DNA from: Bacillota bacterium
Lineage (GTDB): Bacteria; Bacillota; Sulfobacillia; JAIMAT01
DNA length: 64,000 nt
NCBI GenBank assembly: GCA_029960955.1
Contig: JASBVS010000028.1
Coordinates: 62,001 to 126,000 of the forward strand
Direction of reading: 5' to 3'
Part shown: positions 11,317 to 20,459 of the stretch, one piece after another
Layout of the letters: each line of letters opens with the position of its first letter
Position numbering within the stretch: the stretch's first letter is position 1
Position numbers and translations under genes: made by a program
Notes under the pieces: generated by a model
Databases searched by the model: none
Told to the model about the DNA's origin: nothing
What the model saw: only the letters and a program-made list of their open reading frames with translations

Positions 11317-11601
11317 CTACCGCTCGACCAGGTCCTCCGGGTAGTTGGCCAGGATTTGCCGCGCCTCGTCGAGGCTGGTGTCCGGGGGCGGCAGGATCAC
11401 GTCCGAGGGCCCGAGGTAGGTCGCCGGCAGCGGCTCCCCCTCGGTGCGCACCAGCGTCAGGATGCGGGCGAAGGCCTCGCGGAAGGCGGCCTCGTCGCCG
11501 GTCCGCACCGCCTCCAGCAGCAGGTTGTCCTCCTCGTCGAGGCGCCGGAGCGCCTCGCCTTCCAGGCGGTACTGGTGCTCGGTCTGGATGCGGACGATCA
11601 C
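11317..11601 (-). CDS. pspAA: PspA-associated protein PspAA
   Basis: The 94-residue product starts MIVRIQTEHQYRLEG and ends with a small acidic domain, matching the PspAA family. These small proteins are encoded beside pspA and are thought to work with it at the membrane. The start is GTG 11601, which overlaps the pspA stop as GTGA, so the two are translationally coupled. The role is inferred from family and position only. Confidence 0.8.
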   Translation of the reverse strand: MIVRIQTEHQYRLEGEALRRLDEEDNLLLEAVRTGDEAAFREAFARILTLVRTEGEPLPATYLGPSDVILPPPDTSLDEARQILANYPEDLVER

Positions 11602-12296
11602 GAGCGGCCGACCTCCTTCTTCAGGCGCTCCAGGTCGCTCTCCACCCGGTTTCCGGCCGCCACCTTGCGGAGCTCGCGGTCGATGTCGTCCGAACCCAGG
11701 GGATCCTCCAGCACGCCGCTCTGCGAGAGCTCGTCGATGGCCGCGGCCCGCGCCTTCATCCGCTCCGTCTTCTCCCGGGCGCGGTCGACCGCCAGGCCGA
11801 CGTCGCTCATCTCCTCCGACAGGCCGCTGAGCGCCTCGCTGATCCGCACCTGCGCCTCCGAGGCGGAGTACTGGGCCTTGATCACTTCCTTCTGGGAGCG
11901 GAAGGCCTCGACCTTGGTGCGGAGCTTCACCTCCAGGTCGGTCAGCTTCTGCTGTTCGGCCTCCAGGGAGGCGATCTGCTGATCCAACCCCTCCAGCTGG
12001 GCGGTGATGCCGGCCTTCCGCTCGAGCGCGGTGCGCGCCAGGTCTTCGCGGCCGGCGGCCAGCGCCTGCTTCGCCTGGTCCTCCAGCTTCTGGGCGGTCT
12101 GGCGGAGCTGGGCCGCCTCCAGCTCGATCCGCTTCTTCGAGGTGACCACTTCGGCCAGGCCTCGCTTCACCTGGCGGAGCTGCTCCAATTGCCTCTCGTA
12201 CGAGTAGTCGAGCGTCTCCCGCGGATCCTCCGCGGCGTCGAGGAGCTTGTTCACCTTCGCCTTGACCACGGTCGAGATCCTGGACAGGACTCCCAC
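11598..12296 (-). CDS. pspA: PspA/IM30 family phage shock protein
   Basis: The 232-residue product is a PspA/Vipp1-type ESCRT-III-like protein that binds and repairs stressed membranes. It opens with an amphipathic helix (MGVLSRISTVVKAKVNKLLD). A long alpha-helical coiled-coil hairpin follows (about residues 25-190), then short C-terminal helices. Length and start fit the family. A -10 TATAAT lies at 12371-12376 on the minus strand. pspAA follows with a 4-bp overlap, and htpX-pspAB converge on it. Confidence 0.93.
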   Translation of the reverse strand: MGVLSRISTVVKAKVNKLLDAAEDPRETLDYSYERQLEQLRQVKRGLAEVVTSKKRIELEAAQLRQTAQKLEDQAKQALAAGREDLARTALERKAGITAQLEGLDQQIASLEAEQQKLTDLEVKLRTKVEAFRSQKEVIKAQYSASEAQVRISEALSGLSEEMSDVGLAVDRAREKTERMKARAAAIDELSQSGVLEDPLGSDDIDRELRKVAAGNRVESDLERLKKEVGRS

Positions 12297-12370
12297 CTTT
12301 GCCCCACCTCCAGTGCAGCGCGCGCCGATCGGCTCGCCGCGGGCCCTGCCGTCCGCGCGCTCCGCTTCGG

Positions 12371-12376
12371 ATTATA
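12371..12376 (-). promoter_or_regulatory. -10 element for pspA-pspAA
   Basis: A perfect TATAAT on the minus strand lies 75 bp upstream of pspA. No convincing -35 is visible at 16-18 bp, so an activator or alternative factor may contribute. It is back to back with the metY promoter. Confidence 0.45.
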
Positions 12377-12380
12377 CGGG

Positions 12381-12410
12381 TTGACGCCCGCGGAACCGCG
12401 ATGATATGGT
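12381..12410 (+). promoter_or_regulatory. Promoter for the S-box leader and metY-metX
   Basis: TTGACG (12381-12386), 18-bp spacer, TATGGT (12405-12410). Transcription would begin about 20 bases ahead of the first conserved S-box bases. Confidence 0.6.
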
Positions 12411-12436
12411 TTTTCCCAACTAAATAGCGCCGCAGC

Positions 12437-13972
<1,536 letters not shown>

Positions 13973-13982
13973 GAGCCGGGCG

Positions 13983-15119
13983 GTGAGGCTCATGGGGAAC
14001 CCCGTGGCCATCGCGAGCAAGGGCTTCGTCACGCTGGGGACGGGCGAGCCGGGCGATCCGCCGCTGGAGCTCGAGCTGGGCGGCACCCTCGGCCCCTTCC
14101 GCCTGCGCTTCGAGAGCTGGGGGCAGCCGGACCCCGGCGGGGGCAACGTGGTGCTGGTGGAGCACGCGCTGACCGGCGACGCCCACGTCGCCTCGCACGA
14201 CGAGGAAGACCCGCCCGGCTGGTGGGAGGGGATGGTGGGCCCGGGCGCGCCCATCGACACCGGGCGCTGGTTCGTCCTGGCGGCCAATGTCCTGGGCGGC
14301 TGCCAGGGGTCGACGGGTCCCTCCTCCCCCGGACCCGACGGGCGGCCGTGGGCGCTCCGCTTCCCGCTGATCACGGTGCGCGACATGGTCCGCGCGGAGA
14401 TGCGCCTTCTCGACCGGCTGGGCGTCGGGCGCCTCCACTGCGTCATCGGCGGCTCGCTGGGCGGCATGCGCGCCCTCACCTGGGCGGTGGAGGCGCCGGA
14501 GCGGGTGGAGCGGGCGGTGGCCATCGGCGCGCCCGCGGCCCACTCGGCCACGGCCGTCGCCTGGGACGCGGCGCAGCGGGCGGCCATCATGGCCGACCCC
14601 GGCTGGCGCGGGGGCGACTACTACGGCACGCCCGGCCCGGTGCGCGGCCTCTCCGTGGCGCGCCAGGTGGCCATGGTCACCTACCACTCCTGGGGTTCGA
14701 TGGAGCGGAAGTTCGGCCGGCGCTGGCAGAGGCCGCCCCAGGGCGCGTGGAGCGACCAGATGGCGGTGGAGAGCTACCTGGCCTACCAGGGCGAGAAGCT
14801 GGTCGACCGCTTCGACGCCAACTCCTACCTCTACCTGACGCGCGCCATGGACCTCTACGACCTGGGCGAGGCGTGGGGCGGGCTGGAGGCGGCGCTGGCG
14901 CGGGTGCGCGGCGAGCTGCTCCTGGTGGGCATCGCCAGCGACCGCCTCTACCCGGCGGAGGAGGTGCGCGCGCTCTTCCAGGCGGCGCGGCGCGCGGGGG
15001 TGCGCGCCAGCTACGCGGAGATGCGCGCGGACGACGGGCACGACGCCTTCCTCATCGACGTGGAGGAGCTGGGCCCGATCGTGGCGGGCTTCCTGGAGCG
15101 GGCGGCGGCCGCCGCCTAG
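13983..15119 (+). CDS. metX: Homoserine O-acyltransferase (MetX)
   Basis: The 378-residue alpha/beta hydrolase-fold enzyme activates homoserine with an acyl-CoA for MetY. The nucleophile elbow GGSLGGMRALTWA lies around residue 157, HALTGDAHVA near residue 59, and the C-terminal catalytic His in DDGHDAFLID. It is 10 bp downstream of metY and shares the S-box leader. Acetyl- versus succinyl-CoA use cannot be told by eye, though pairing with MetY suggests acetyl. GTG 13983 and ATG 13992 are both possible starts. Confidence 0.92.
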   Translation: MRLMGNPVAIASKGFVTLGTGEPGDPPLELELGGTLGPFRLRFESWGQPDPGGGNVVLVEHALTGDAHVASHDEEDPPGWWEGMVGPGAPIDTGRWFVLAANVLGGCQGSTGPSSPGPDGRPWALRFPLITVRDMVRAEMRLLDRLGVGRLHCVIGGSLGGMRALTWAVEAPERVERAVAIGAPAAHSATAVAWDAAQRAAIMADPGWRGGDYYGTPGPVRGLSVARQVAMVTYHSWGSMERKFGRRWQRPPQGAWSDQMAVESYLAYQGEKLVDRFDANSYLYLTRAMDLYDLGEAWGGLEAALARVRGELLLVGIASDRLYPAEEVRALFQAARRAGVRASYAEMRADDGHDAFLIDVEELGPIVAGFLERAAAAA

Positions 15120-15148
15120 GCCGTCGCCCGGCGCGCCTCAGCGCGGGA

Positions 15149-15874
15149 TCAGCGCAGGATCTTCGACAGGAAGGCCTGCGCCCTCGGGTGCTGCGGGTGC
15201 TCGAAGAACGCCTCGGGCTCCGCTTCCTCCAGGATCTGCCCCTGGTCCATGAAGAGGAGGCGCGTGCCCACGTGGCGCGCGAAACCCATCTCGTGGCTGA
15301 CCACCAGCATGGTCATGCCGTCGCGCGCCAGCGCCTCCATCACGTCCAGGACTTCCTTGATCATCTCGGGGTCGAGGGCCGAGGTGGGCTCGTCGAAGAG
15401 CATCACCTCGGGCTGCATGGCCAGCGCCCGGGCGATGGCGACGCGCTGCTGCTGGCCGCCGGAGAGCTGGGAGGGGTAGGCGCCGGCCTTCTCGGCCAGG
15501 CCGACCCGCGCCAGCATGGCCATGCCCAGCTCGCGGGCCTCGGCCGGCTTCATGCCGCGGACGCGGATCGGCGCCAGCGTCACGTTGGCGAGCGCGGTCA
15601 GGTGCGGGAAGAGGTTGAAGGACTGGAAGACCATCCCCACCCGCTGGCGTACCCGGTCCAGGTCGACGCCCGGGTCGGTCAGGGAGAGGCCGTCGATGCG
15701 GATCTCGCCCGCGCTGGGCTTCTCGAGACCGTTGAGGCAGCGCAGGAAGGTCGACTTGCCCGAACCGCTCGGCCCGACGATGACGATCACCTCGCGCTGC
15801 GCCACCTCCAGGTCGATGCCGCGCAGCACCTCCAGGGAGCCGAAGCGCTTACGCAAGGAACGGACGCTGATCAT
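15149..15874 (-). CDS. glnQ: Polar amino-acid ABC transporter ATP-binding protein
   Basis: The 241-residue ATPase has Walker [10 protein letters not shown], signature [16 protein letters not shown], Walker [12 protein letters not shown] and the H-loop VVSHEMGFA, the standard GlnQ/ArtP layout. It powers import through the permease encoded just upstream; the two genes overlap by 26 bp. The third gene encodes the binding protein. Substrate is not readable from this subunit. Confidence 0.92.
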   Translation of the reverse strand: MISVRSLRKRFGSLEVLRGIDLEVAQREVIVIVGPSGSGKSTFLRCLNGLEKPSAGEIRIDGLSLTDPGVDLDRVRQRVGMVFQSFNLFPHLTALANVTLAPIRVRGMKPAEARELGMAMLARVGLAEKAGAYPSQLSGGQQQRVAIARALAMQPEVMLFDEPTSALDPEMIKEVLDVMEALARDGMTMLVVSHEMGFARHVGTRLLFMDQGQILEEAEPEAFFEHPQHPRAQAFLSKILR

Positions 15875-16529
15875 GCACGCCGAGCCTCCTCTCCACCGCG
15901 CTGGCCAGAAGGGTGAAGATCGACGTCAGGGCCAGGTAGAGGAGGGCGACCGGCAGCCAGATCTCCAGGTAGCGGTAGACGCTGCCGGCGGCGACGCTGC
16001 CGCGGCTCATCAGCTCCAGCACGCCCAGGACGAAGACCAGCGACGAGTCCTTGGTCAGGGCGATGAACTCGTTGAAGAGAGGGGGCACGGCCACGCGGAA
16101 GGCCTGCGGCAGGACCACCAGGCGCATGGCCAGGCCGTAGCTCATGCCCAGGGAGCGGGCAGCCTCCATCTGCCCGTGCGGCACGGAGAGGATGCCGGCC
16201 CGGTAGATCTCGGCCACGTAGGCCGAGGAGTTGAGGCCGAGCGCGACGATGCCGTCCACCAGCGGCGGCAGCGGGCGGTAGCCGAAGAGCTGCGGCGCCG
16301 CGAAGTGGATGAGCATGATCTGGACCAGGAGCGGCGTCCCGCGGAAGAACGTGATGTAGGCGGCGGCCGGGCGGTTGAGCCAGGCGCGCTGCGAGAGCCG
16401 CCCCAAGGCCAGGAAGAGCCCCCAGACGAGGGCGATGCCGATCCCCGCCCCGGAGAGCAGGAGCGTCATCGGTACGCCCTCGACCAGGAAGGGGAGGTAC
16501 CGGACGACGACGTCCCAGCGGATATCCAT
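15849..16529 (-). CDS. Polar amino-acid ABC transporter permease
   Basis: The 226-residue membrane protein has about five helices and the HisM/GlnP-type motif: [16 protein letters not shown] at residues 70-85, then the EAA loop [25 protein letters not shown]. It forms the pore with itself or a homologue. It sits between the binding protein and the ATPase genes in one operon. The start overlaps nothing upstream and lies 12 bp after the binding-protein stop. Confidence 0.9.
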   Translation of the reverse strand: MDIRWDVVVRYLPFLVEGVPMTLLLSGAGIGIALVWGLFLALGRLSQRAWLNRPAAAYITFFRGTPLLVQIMLIHFAAPQLFGYRPLPPLVDGIVALGLNSSAYVAEIYRAGILSVPHGQMEAARSLGMSYGLAMRLVVLPQAFRVAVPPLFNEFIALTKDSSLVFVLGVLELMSRGSVAAGSVYRYLEIWLPVALLYLALTSIFTLLASAVERRLGVHDQRPFLA

Positions 16530-16541
16530 CGGCAGCCAGGC

Positions 16542-17372
16542 TCACTTCGACGACGAGAAGTACTGGTCGTACAGCTTCTGGTAGGTGCCGTCCGCCTTCA
16601 GCTTGGCCAGCGCCTGGTTGATCTTGCGGACCAGTTCCGTGTCGTCCTTGCGCATGGCGATGCCGTAGTACTCCACCGTGAACGGCTGCCCGGCGGCGAC
16701 GACGCCGCGGTTCGGGTTCTCCTTGATGAAGTTGTAGAGCACGGGGGCGTCGATCACCACCGCGTCCACGTCGCCGTTGAGGAGCGCGTTGATGGCGTCG
16801 GGTGTCTGCGGGTAGCGCACGATGGTGGTGCCCTTCACCTTCTGGGCGGCGTAGTCGCCGGTGGTGTCGGCCTGGACGCCCACCTTCTTGCCCGCCAGGT
16901 CCTGCGGGGTCTTGATCGGGCTGCCCTTCTTGACCCCGATCACCTGGCCGGCGGTGAAGTACGGGTCGGAGAAGGTGACGCTCTTGGCGCGGTCGTCCGT
17001 GATGGTCATGGCCGAGATGACCGCGTCCACCTCGTGGTCGTCCAGCGCGGGGATGAGGCCGTCCCACTTGATGTTGTGCACCTGGGCGCCGGCGAAGCCG
17101 GCCGCCTTGGCCACGGCCTGGATCAGGTCCATGTCGAAGCCGACGTACTTGCCGCTGGCCGGGTCGACCGACTCGAAGGGGGCGTAGGCCGCCTCCGTGC
17201 CGACCTGCAGGTAGGGCTTGCTGCCGGAGGAAGCGCCGGACGAGGAGCCGCTCCCGGCCGCCGCACCGTTGCCGGAGGCGGGCGCCTGTCCGCCGCATCC
17301 CGCCAGGGCGAGCGCCACGCTCGCCAGGAGGGCGGTTGCAAGCAACCGCAGTCGCCGAGGTCTGCGAATCAT
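16542..17372 (-). CDS. Amino-acid ABC transporter substrate-binding lipoprotein
   Basis: The 276-residue product starts with a basic, hydrophobic signal peptide ending in the lipobox LALAGC (Cys about residue 25). A Ser/Gly-rich linker and a family 3 solute-binding domain follow (YAPFESVD, GFDMDLIQAVA, TITDDRAKSVTFSDPYF, GVQADTTGDY). Cys-anchored outside the membrane, it delivers an amino acid to the permease. The ATG at 17372 has AGGAG 10 bp upstream. ARG-box-like operators upstream suggest arginine or another basic amino acid, which is inference. Confidence 0.9.
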   Translation of the reverse strand: MIRRPRRLRLLATALLASVALALAGCGGQAPASGNGAAAGSGSSSGASSGSKPYLQVGTEAAYAPFESVDPASGKYVGFDMDLIQAVAKAAGFAGAQVHNIKWDGLIPALDDHEVDAVISAMTITDDRAKSVTFSDPYFTAGQVIGVKKGSPIKTPQDLAGKKVGVQADTTGDYAAQKVKGTTIVRYPQTPDAINALLNGDVDAVVIDAPVLYNFIKENPNRGVVAAGQPFTVEYYGIAMRKDDTELVRKINQALAKLKADGTYQKLYDQYFSSSK

Positions 17373-17501
17373 GTTGTCATCGCTCCTTGCGATGAGGGTA
17401 AGGCGTCGAACTGCAGCCAATCACCTCCGCAGTTCGACAAGCACCCGCGCCCGACCTCCCGCGCCCGACCGCCGGGGCGGGCGACAGGAGGCGGGGCGGA
17501 C

Positions 17502-17518
17502 TGCATGATTATACATGC
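17502..17518 (-). promoter_or_regulatory. ARG-box-like operator 1 overlapping a -10
   Basis: TGCATGATTATACATGC is a near-palindrome. It agrees at 11 of the first 14 positions with the TGAATAATTATTCA ARG-box consensus bound by ArgR/AhrC. Read on the minus strand it contains a perfect TATAAT (17508-17513), about 135 bp upstream of the binding-protein gene. A repressor there would cover the promoter. Confidence 0.5.
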
Positions 17519-17567
17519 GCTCGCAAGGGAGATGCGCGGGGAACCACGGAGCGCGCCGCCGGAAATC

Positions 17568-17581
17568 TGCATGACTATGCA
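17568..17581 (-). promoter_or_regulatory. ARG-box-like operator 2
   Basis: TGCATGACTATGCA is a palindrome that shares the pattern TGCATGAYTATRCA with operator 1. The centres are about 65 bp apart, close to six helical turns, so a looped ArgR-type complex is possible. It also lies just upstream of the divergent trpE promoter. Confidence 0.42.
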
Positions 17582-17595
17582 GCTGCGCGCAAGCC

Positions 17596-17625
17596 TTGAC
17601 GGTCCCGGCCGGGGACACCTAGAAT
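17596..17625 (+). promoter_or_regulatory. Promoter for the trp T-box leader
   Basis: TTGACG (17596-17601), 18-bp spacer, TAGAAT (17620-17625). Predicted transcription start near 17632, a few bases before the T-box stem I. Confidence 0.65.
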
Positions 17626-17632
17626 GCCAGCA

Positions 17633-17986
17633 ACATCCGGATCGGCTCGACAACGGCGGTGACGGGAAGAGTACCCAGGCGGCCGGCCGGCCAGAGAGCC
17701 GGCGGCGGGTGCGAGCCGGCGGCCAGGCGCCTGGCGAATGGATCCCCGAGCCGGTCCCCGAGCGACCGCGGCGAGCCGGCGACGAGGCGGCGGAGAGCGC
17801 CCGCGCGGCGGCCACGGCCGGGTAGGCGGACCCGGAGCCCCACCGTTAGCAGGGGGCCGGTATTCAGGATCGCCCGGAGCCTCCGGGCGACTCCGCGTAC
17901 CGGGCGGAGGGGAGCGGCGCGCGGGCGGTCGCAGGGCGCCGGCGCGAGCGGCGGGCCGCTCCCGAAGATGGGTGGCACAGCGGAAG
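17633..17986 (+). promoter_or_regulatory. Tryptophan T-box leader of trpEG
   Basis: Canonical T-box landmarks occur in order: GACGGGAAGAGTA (17661-17673, the stem I base region), AGAGAGCCGG followed by GGGTGCGAGCC (17693-17717, the distal stem I loops), and a specifier in GAATGGA where TGG (17739-17741) reads Trp. The antiterminator T-box sequence GGGTGGCACAGCGG is at 17970-17983. Uncharged tRNA-Trp should bind and favour antitermination, so trpEG would be expressed when tryptophan is short. The downstream terminator completes the switch. Pairings were checked by eye only. Confidence 0.93.
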
Positions 17987-18032
17987 CGAGGCCTTCCGCC
18001 CCATGCGGGGCGGAAGGCCTCGTTCTTCCTTG
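17987..18032 (+). terminator. T-box-controlled terminator before trpE
   Basis: A perfect 16-bp stem (CGAGGCCTTCCGCCCC / GGGGCGGAAGGCCTCG) with an ATGC loop is followed by TTCTTCCTT. It directly follows the T-box sequence, and its 5' arm would be sequestered in the antiterminator form. Confidence 0.9.
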
Positions 18033-18110
18033 CGCCCGTCTCGCGCGGGCCGGCAGCCGCCGGGCCCCGGCGGGGGCGCGGCGGGACGGGCGGACGGAGG
18101 TGGAGGCGGC

Positions 18111-19667
18111 TTGCTCGACCGCGAACGGGAGGAGTTTCTCGAAAGGGCGGCCCGGTTCGACAGGGTGCCGCTCCTGCGCGTGGAGGCGAACGACCTGGAG
18201 ACGCCCATCAGCCTCTACCTGAAGCTGAAGGCGCTGGGGGCGAGCTTCCTTCTGGAGAGCGTCGAGGGCGGGCAGAGCGTCGGCCGCTACTCGTTCATCG
18301 GCCTGCGGCCCTACGCCCGGCTGCGTTCCCGGCCGGGCGGGACGGAGGTGGACCGGCGGCGCGGCACGGCCTGGGAGCGCTCCTGGCTGCCGGGGACGCC
18401 CTGGGAGGCCCTGCGCAGCGAGCTGCGCAGGGAACGGGTGGCGCCGCTGGCGGCCGACGTCCGCTTCCGCGGCGGGGCGGTCGGCTACCTGGCCTACGAG
18501 GCGGTCCGCCACCTGGAGCCCCGGCTGGAGGCCGCGCTGGCGCCGGGCCGGCTGCGCGAGCCGGAGAGCCCGGCCGCCGGCTGGCCGGAGGCGGAGTTCC
18601 AGTTCGCGGAGACCATCGTCTTCCTCGACCACCTGCTCCACCGCGTGGGCGTCCTCCACCTGGCGCCGGCGGGGCCGGCGCCGCTGGCCGCCTATCACGC
18701 GGCGCTGGCGGCGGTGGAGGAGGTGCTGGCGGCGGTGCACGGGCCGCTGCCCGCCGCGGCGGAGCTGCCGGCGCCGGGAGCGGGGGGGAGCGCGCTGCGG
18801 GTGCGGGAGGGGACGCCGCGCCAACGCTTCCTGGAGCGGGTGGAGAGGCTGCGGGAGGCGATCGCGGCGGGCGAGATCTTCCAGGCCGTCCTCTCCCAGC
18901 GCTGGGTGCTGGAGGGGGCGCCGGGGGCGCTGGAGGTCTACCGGGCGCTCCGCGCCATCAACCCCTCGCCCTATCTCTTCCTGATCGACTTCGGCGAGCG
19001 GCAGCTGGTCGGCTCGTCGCCCGAGCTGCTGGTGCGCGTCGAGGGGGGCGAGGTGAGCACGCGACCCATCGCGGGGACGCGGCCGCGCGGGGCGACGAGG
19101 GAGGAGGACGAGCGGCTGGAGGCGGAGCTGCTGGCCGACCCCAAGGAGCGCGCCGAGCACGTCATGCTGGTCGACCTGGCGCGGAACGACATCGGGCGCG
19201 TGGCCGAACGGGGGAGCGTGCGCGTCGACGAGCTGATGGCGGTCGAACGCTACTCGCACGTGATGCACCTGGTCAGCTCGGTCCGCGGCCGCCTGCGCCC
19301 CGGGCTCGACGCCGTCGACGCGCTGGCCGCCTGCTTCCCCGCCGGGACGGTCTCGGGCGCGCCCAAGGTGCGCGCCATCGAGCTCCTCGCCGCCCAGGAA
19401 GGCGAGCGGCGCGGCCCCTACGCGGGCGCCGTCGGCTGGTTCGGCTTCGACGGGAACCTCGACACCTGCATCGCCATCCGCACCATCCTCTGCGAGCCCG
19501 GGCGGGCCGAGGTGCAGGCGGGCGCAGGCATCGTCTACGACTCGCTGGCCGAGCGCGAGTGGGAGGAGAGCCGGAACAAGGCGGCGGCGCTGATCCGGGC
19601 GCTGGAGGAGGCCGGCGGCGGCCGGCCCGCGGCCGTCCCGGCGGGAAGGCGGGCGGAAGGGCTGTGA
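18111..19667 (+). CDS. trpE: Anthranilate synthase component I
   Basis: The 518-residue product converts chorismate to anthranilate, using ammonia delivered by TrpG. The LLES feedback motif for tryptophan is present (FLLESVEGGQSVGRYSFIG, about residues 45-63). So are chorismate-binding landmarks such as FQAVLSQRW, SSPELLVRV, PIAGTRPRG and the C-terminal AGAGIVYDS. The frame is open across the T-box terminator, but TTG 18111 after GGAGGT is the real start, since it places MLDREREEFLERA at the N-terminus as in the family. It overlaps trpG by 4 bp. Confidence 0.94.
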   Translation: MLDREREEFLERAARFDRVPLLRVEANDLETPISLYLKLKALGASFLLESVEGGQSVGRYSFIGLRPYARLRSRPGGTEVDRRRGTAWERSWLPGTPWEALRSELRRERVAPLAADVRFRGGAVGYLAYEAVRHLEPRLEAALAPGRLREPESPAAGWPEAEFQFAETIVFLDHLLHRVGVLHLAPAGPAPLAAYHAALAAVEEVLAAVHGPLPAAAELPAPGAGGSALRVREGTPRQRFLERVERLREAIAAGEIFQAVLSQRWVLEGAPGALEVYRALRAINPSPYLFLIDFGERQLVGSSPELLVRVEGGEVSTRPIAGTRPRGATREEDERLEAELLADPKERAEHVMLVDLARNDIGRVAERGSVRVDELMAVERYSHVMHLVSSVRGRLRPGLDAVDALAACFPAGTVSGAPKVRAIELLAAQEGERRGPYAGAVGWFGFDGNLDTCIAIRTILCEPGRAEVQAGAGIVYDSLAEREWEESRNKAAALIRALEEAGGGRPAAVPAGRRAEGL

Positions 19668-20275
19668 TCCTGGTCGTCGACAACTACGACTCCTTCACCT
19701 ACAACCTCGTCCAGGCGCTGGAGGTGGCGGCGGAGGGGGAGGCGGTGGAGGTCGTCCGCAACGACACCATCACCGTCGAGCAGGCGGAACGGATGCGCCC
19801 GCGCGGCGTCGTCCTCTCTCCCGGCCCCGGCCGGCCGGAGGAGGCGGGCATCTGCGTCGAGCTGGTCCGCGCGCTGGCGCCTCGCCTCCCCATCCTGGGC
19901 GTCTGCCTGGGCCACCAGGCCGTCGCCGTCGCCTTCGGGGCGCGGGTGGTCCGCGCCGCGGAACCCGTCCACGGCAAGACCTCCGCCATCCGCCCGCTGG
20001 CCGGCACCGGCTCGCCCCTCTACGAGGGCCTGCCCGACCCCTTCGAGGCGACGCGCTACCACTCGCTGGTCGTGGCCGGGGGCGCGGGGATCCAGCCGGC
20101 GCCGGAGCTGGTGGTGACCGCGGTGACGGAGGCGCCCGGGGGCGGCGAGCTGGTGATGGGGATCCGGCACAGGAAGCTTCCTTGCGAGGGGGTGCAGTTC
20201 CATCCCGAGTCGGTGCTGACCCCCGCGGGGCCGCGCCTGCTCGCCAACTGGGTGCGGAGCCTGCCCCCGGCGTGA
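19664..20275 (+). CDS. trpG: Anthranilate synthase glutamine amidotransferase subunit
   Basis: The 203-residue class I glutaminase feeds ammonia to TrpE and may also serve PabB. Seen: ILVVDNYDSFTYNL at the start, LSPGPGRPEEAG, the nucleophile elbow GVCLGHQA (Cys about residue 81) and the catalytic HPE in FHPESVLTPAG. The GTG start overlaps the trpE stop as GTGA. No other trp genes follow; the operon appears to end here. Confidence 0.94.
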   Translation: MILVVDNYDSFTYNLVQALEVAAEGEAVEVVRNDTITVEQAERMRPRGVVLSPGPGRPEEAGICVELVRALAPRLPILGVCLGHQAVAVAFGARVVRAAEPVHGKTSAIRPLAGTGSPLYEGLPDPFEATRYHSLVVAGGAGIQPAPELVVTAVTEAPGGGELVMGIRHRKLPCEGVQFHPESVLTPAGPRLLANWVRSLPPA

Positions 20276-20314
20276 ATCTTTCATTCCCCGCAACCGAGTT
20301 TTGCAGAATTGCGA

Positions 20315-20344
20315 TTTACATTTCTCGCGGAGTCTTGCTACAAT
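20315..20344 (+). promoter_or_regulatory. Promoter for korAB
   Basis: TTTACA (20315-20320), 18-bp spacer ending in TGC, then TACAAT (20339-20344). It lies in an unusually AT-rich 120-bp stretch that is rich in inverted repeats. Confidence 0.65.
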
Positions 20345-20351
20345 GATTTCG

Positions 20352-20406
20352 CAATCGGCATGTTTTGCTGCAACGCAAAACGCGATTGTGCCGTGCGAAA
20401 TTTCGC
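20352..20406. promoter_or_regulatory. Inverted repeats at the korAB transcription start
   Basis: Nested repeats CAATCG...CGATTG flank GTTTTGC-(N6)-GCAAAAC (20362-20381). A perfect GCGAAATTTCGC palindrome follows at 20395-20406. A further GTTTTGC copy lies at 20298-20304, upstream of the promoter. They could be operator sites or a 5' UTR hairpin; the regulator is unknown. Confidence 0.5.
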
Positions 20407-20459
20407 GGACCGGGTCCCACCCGTCGGGAGGCGTGAGGACCCGGCGGGGGGGATGAGGC

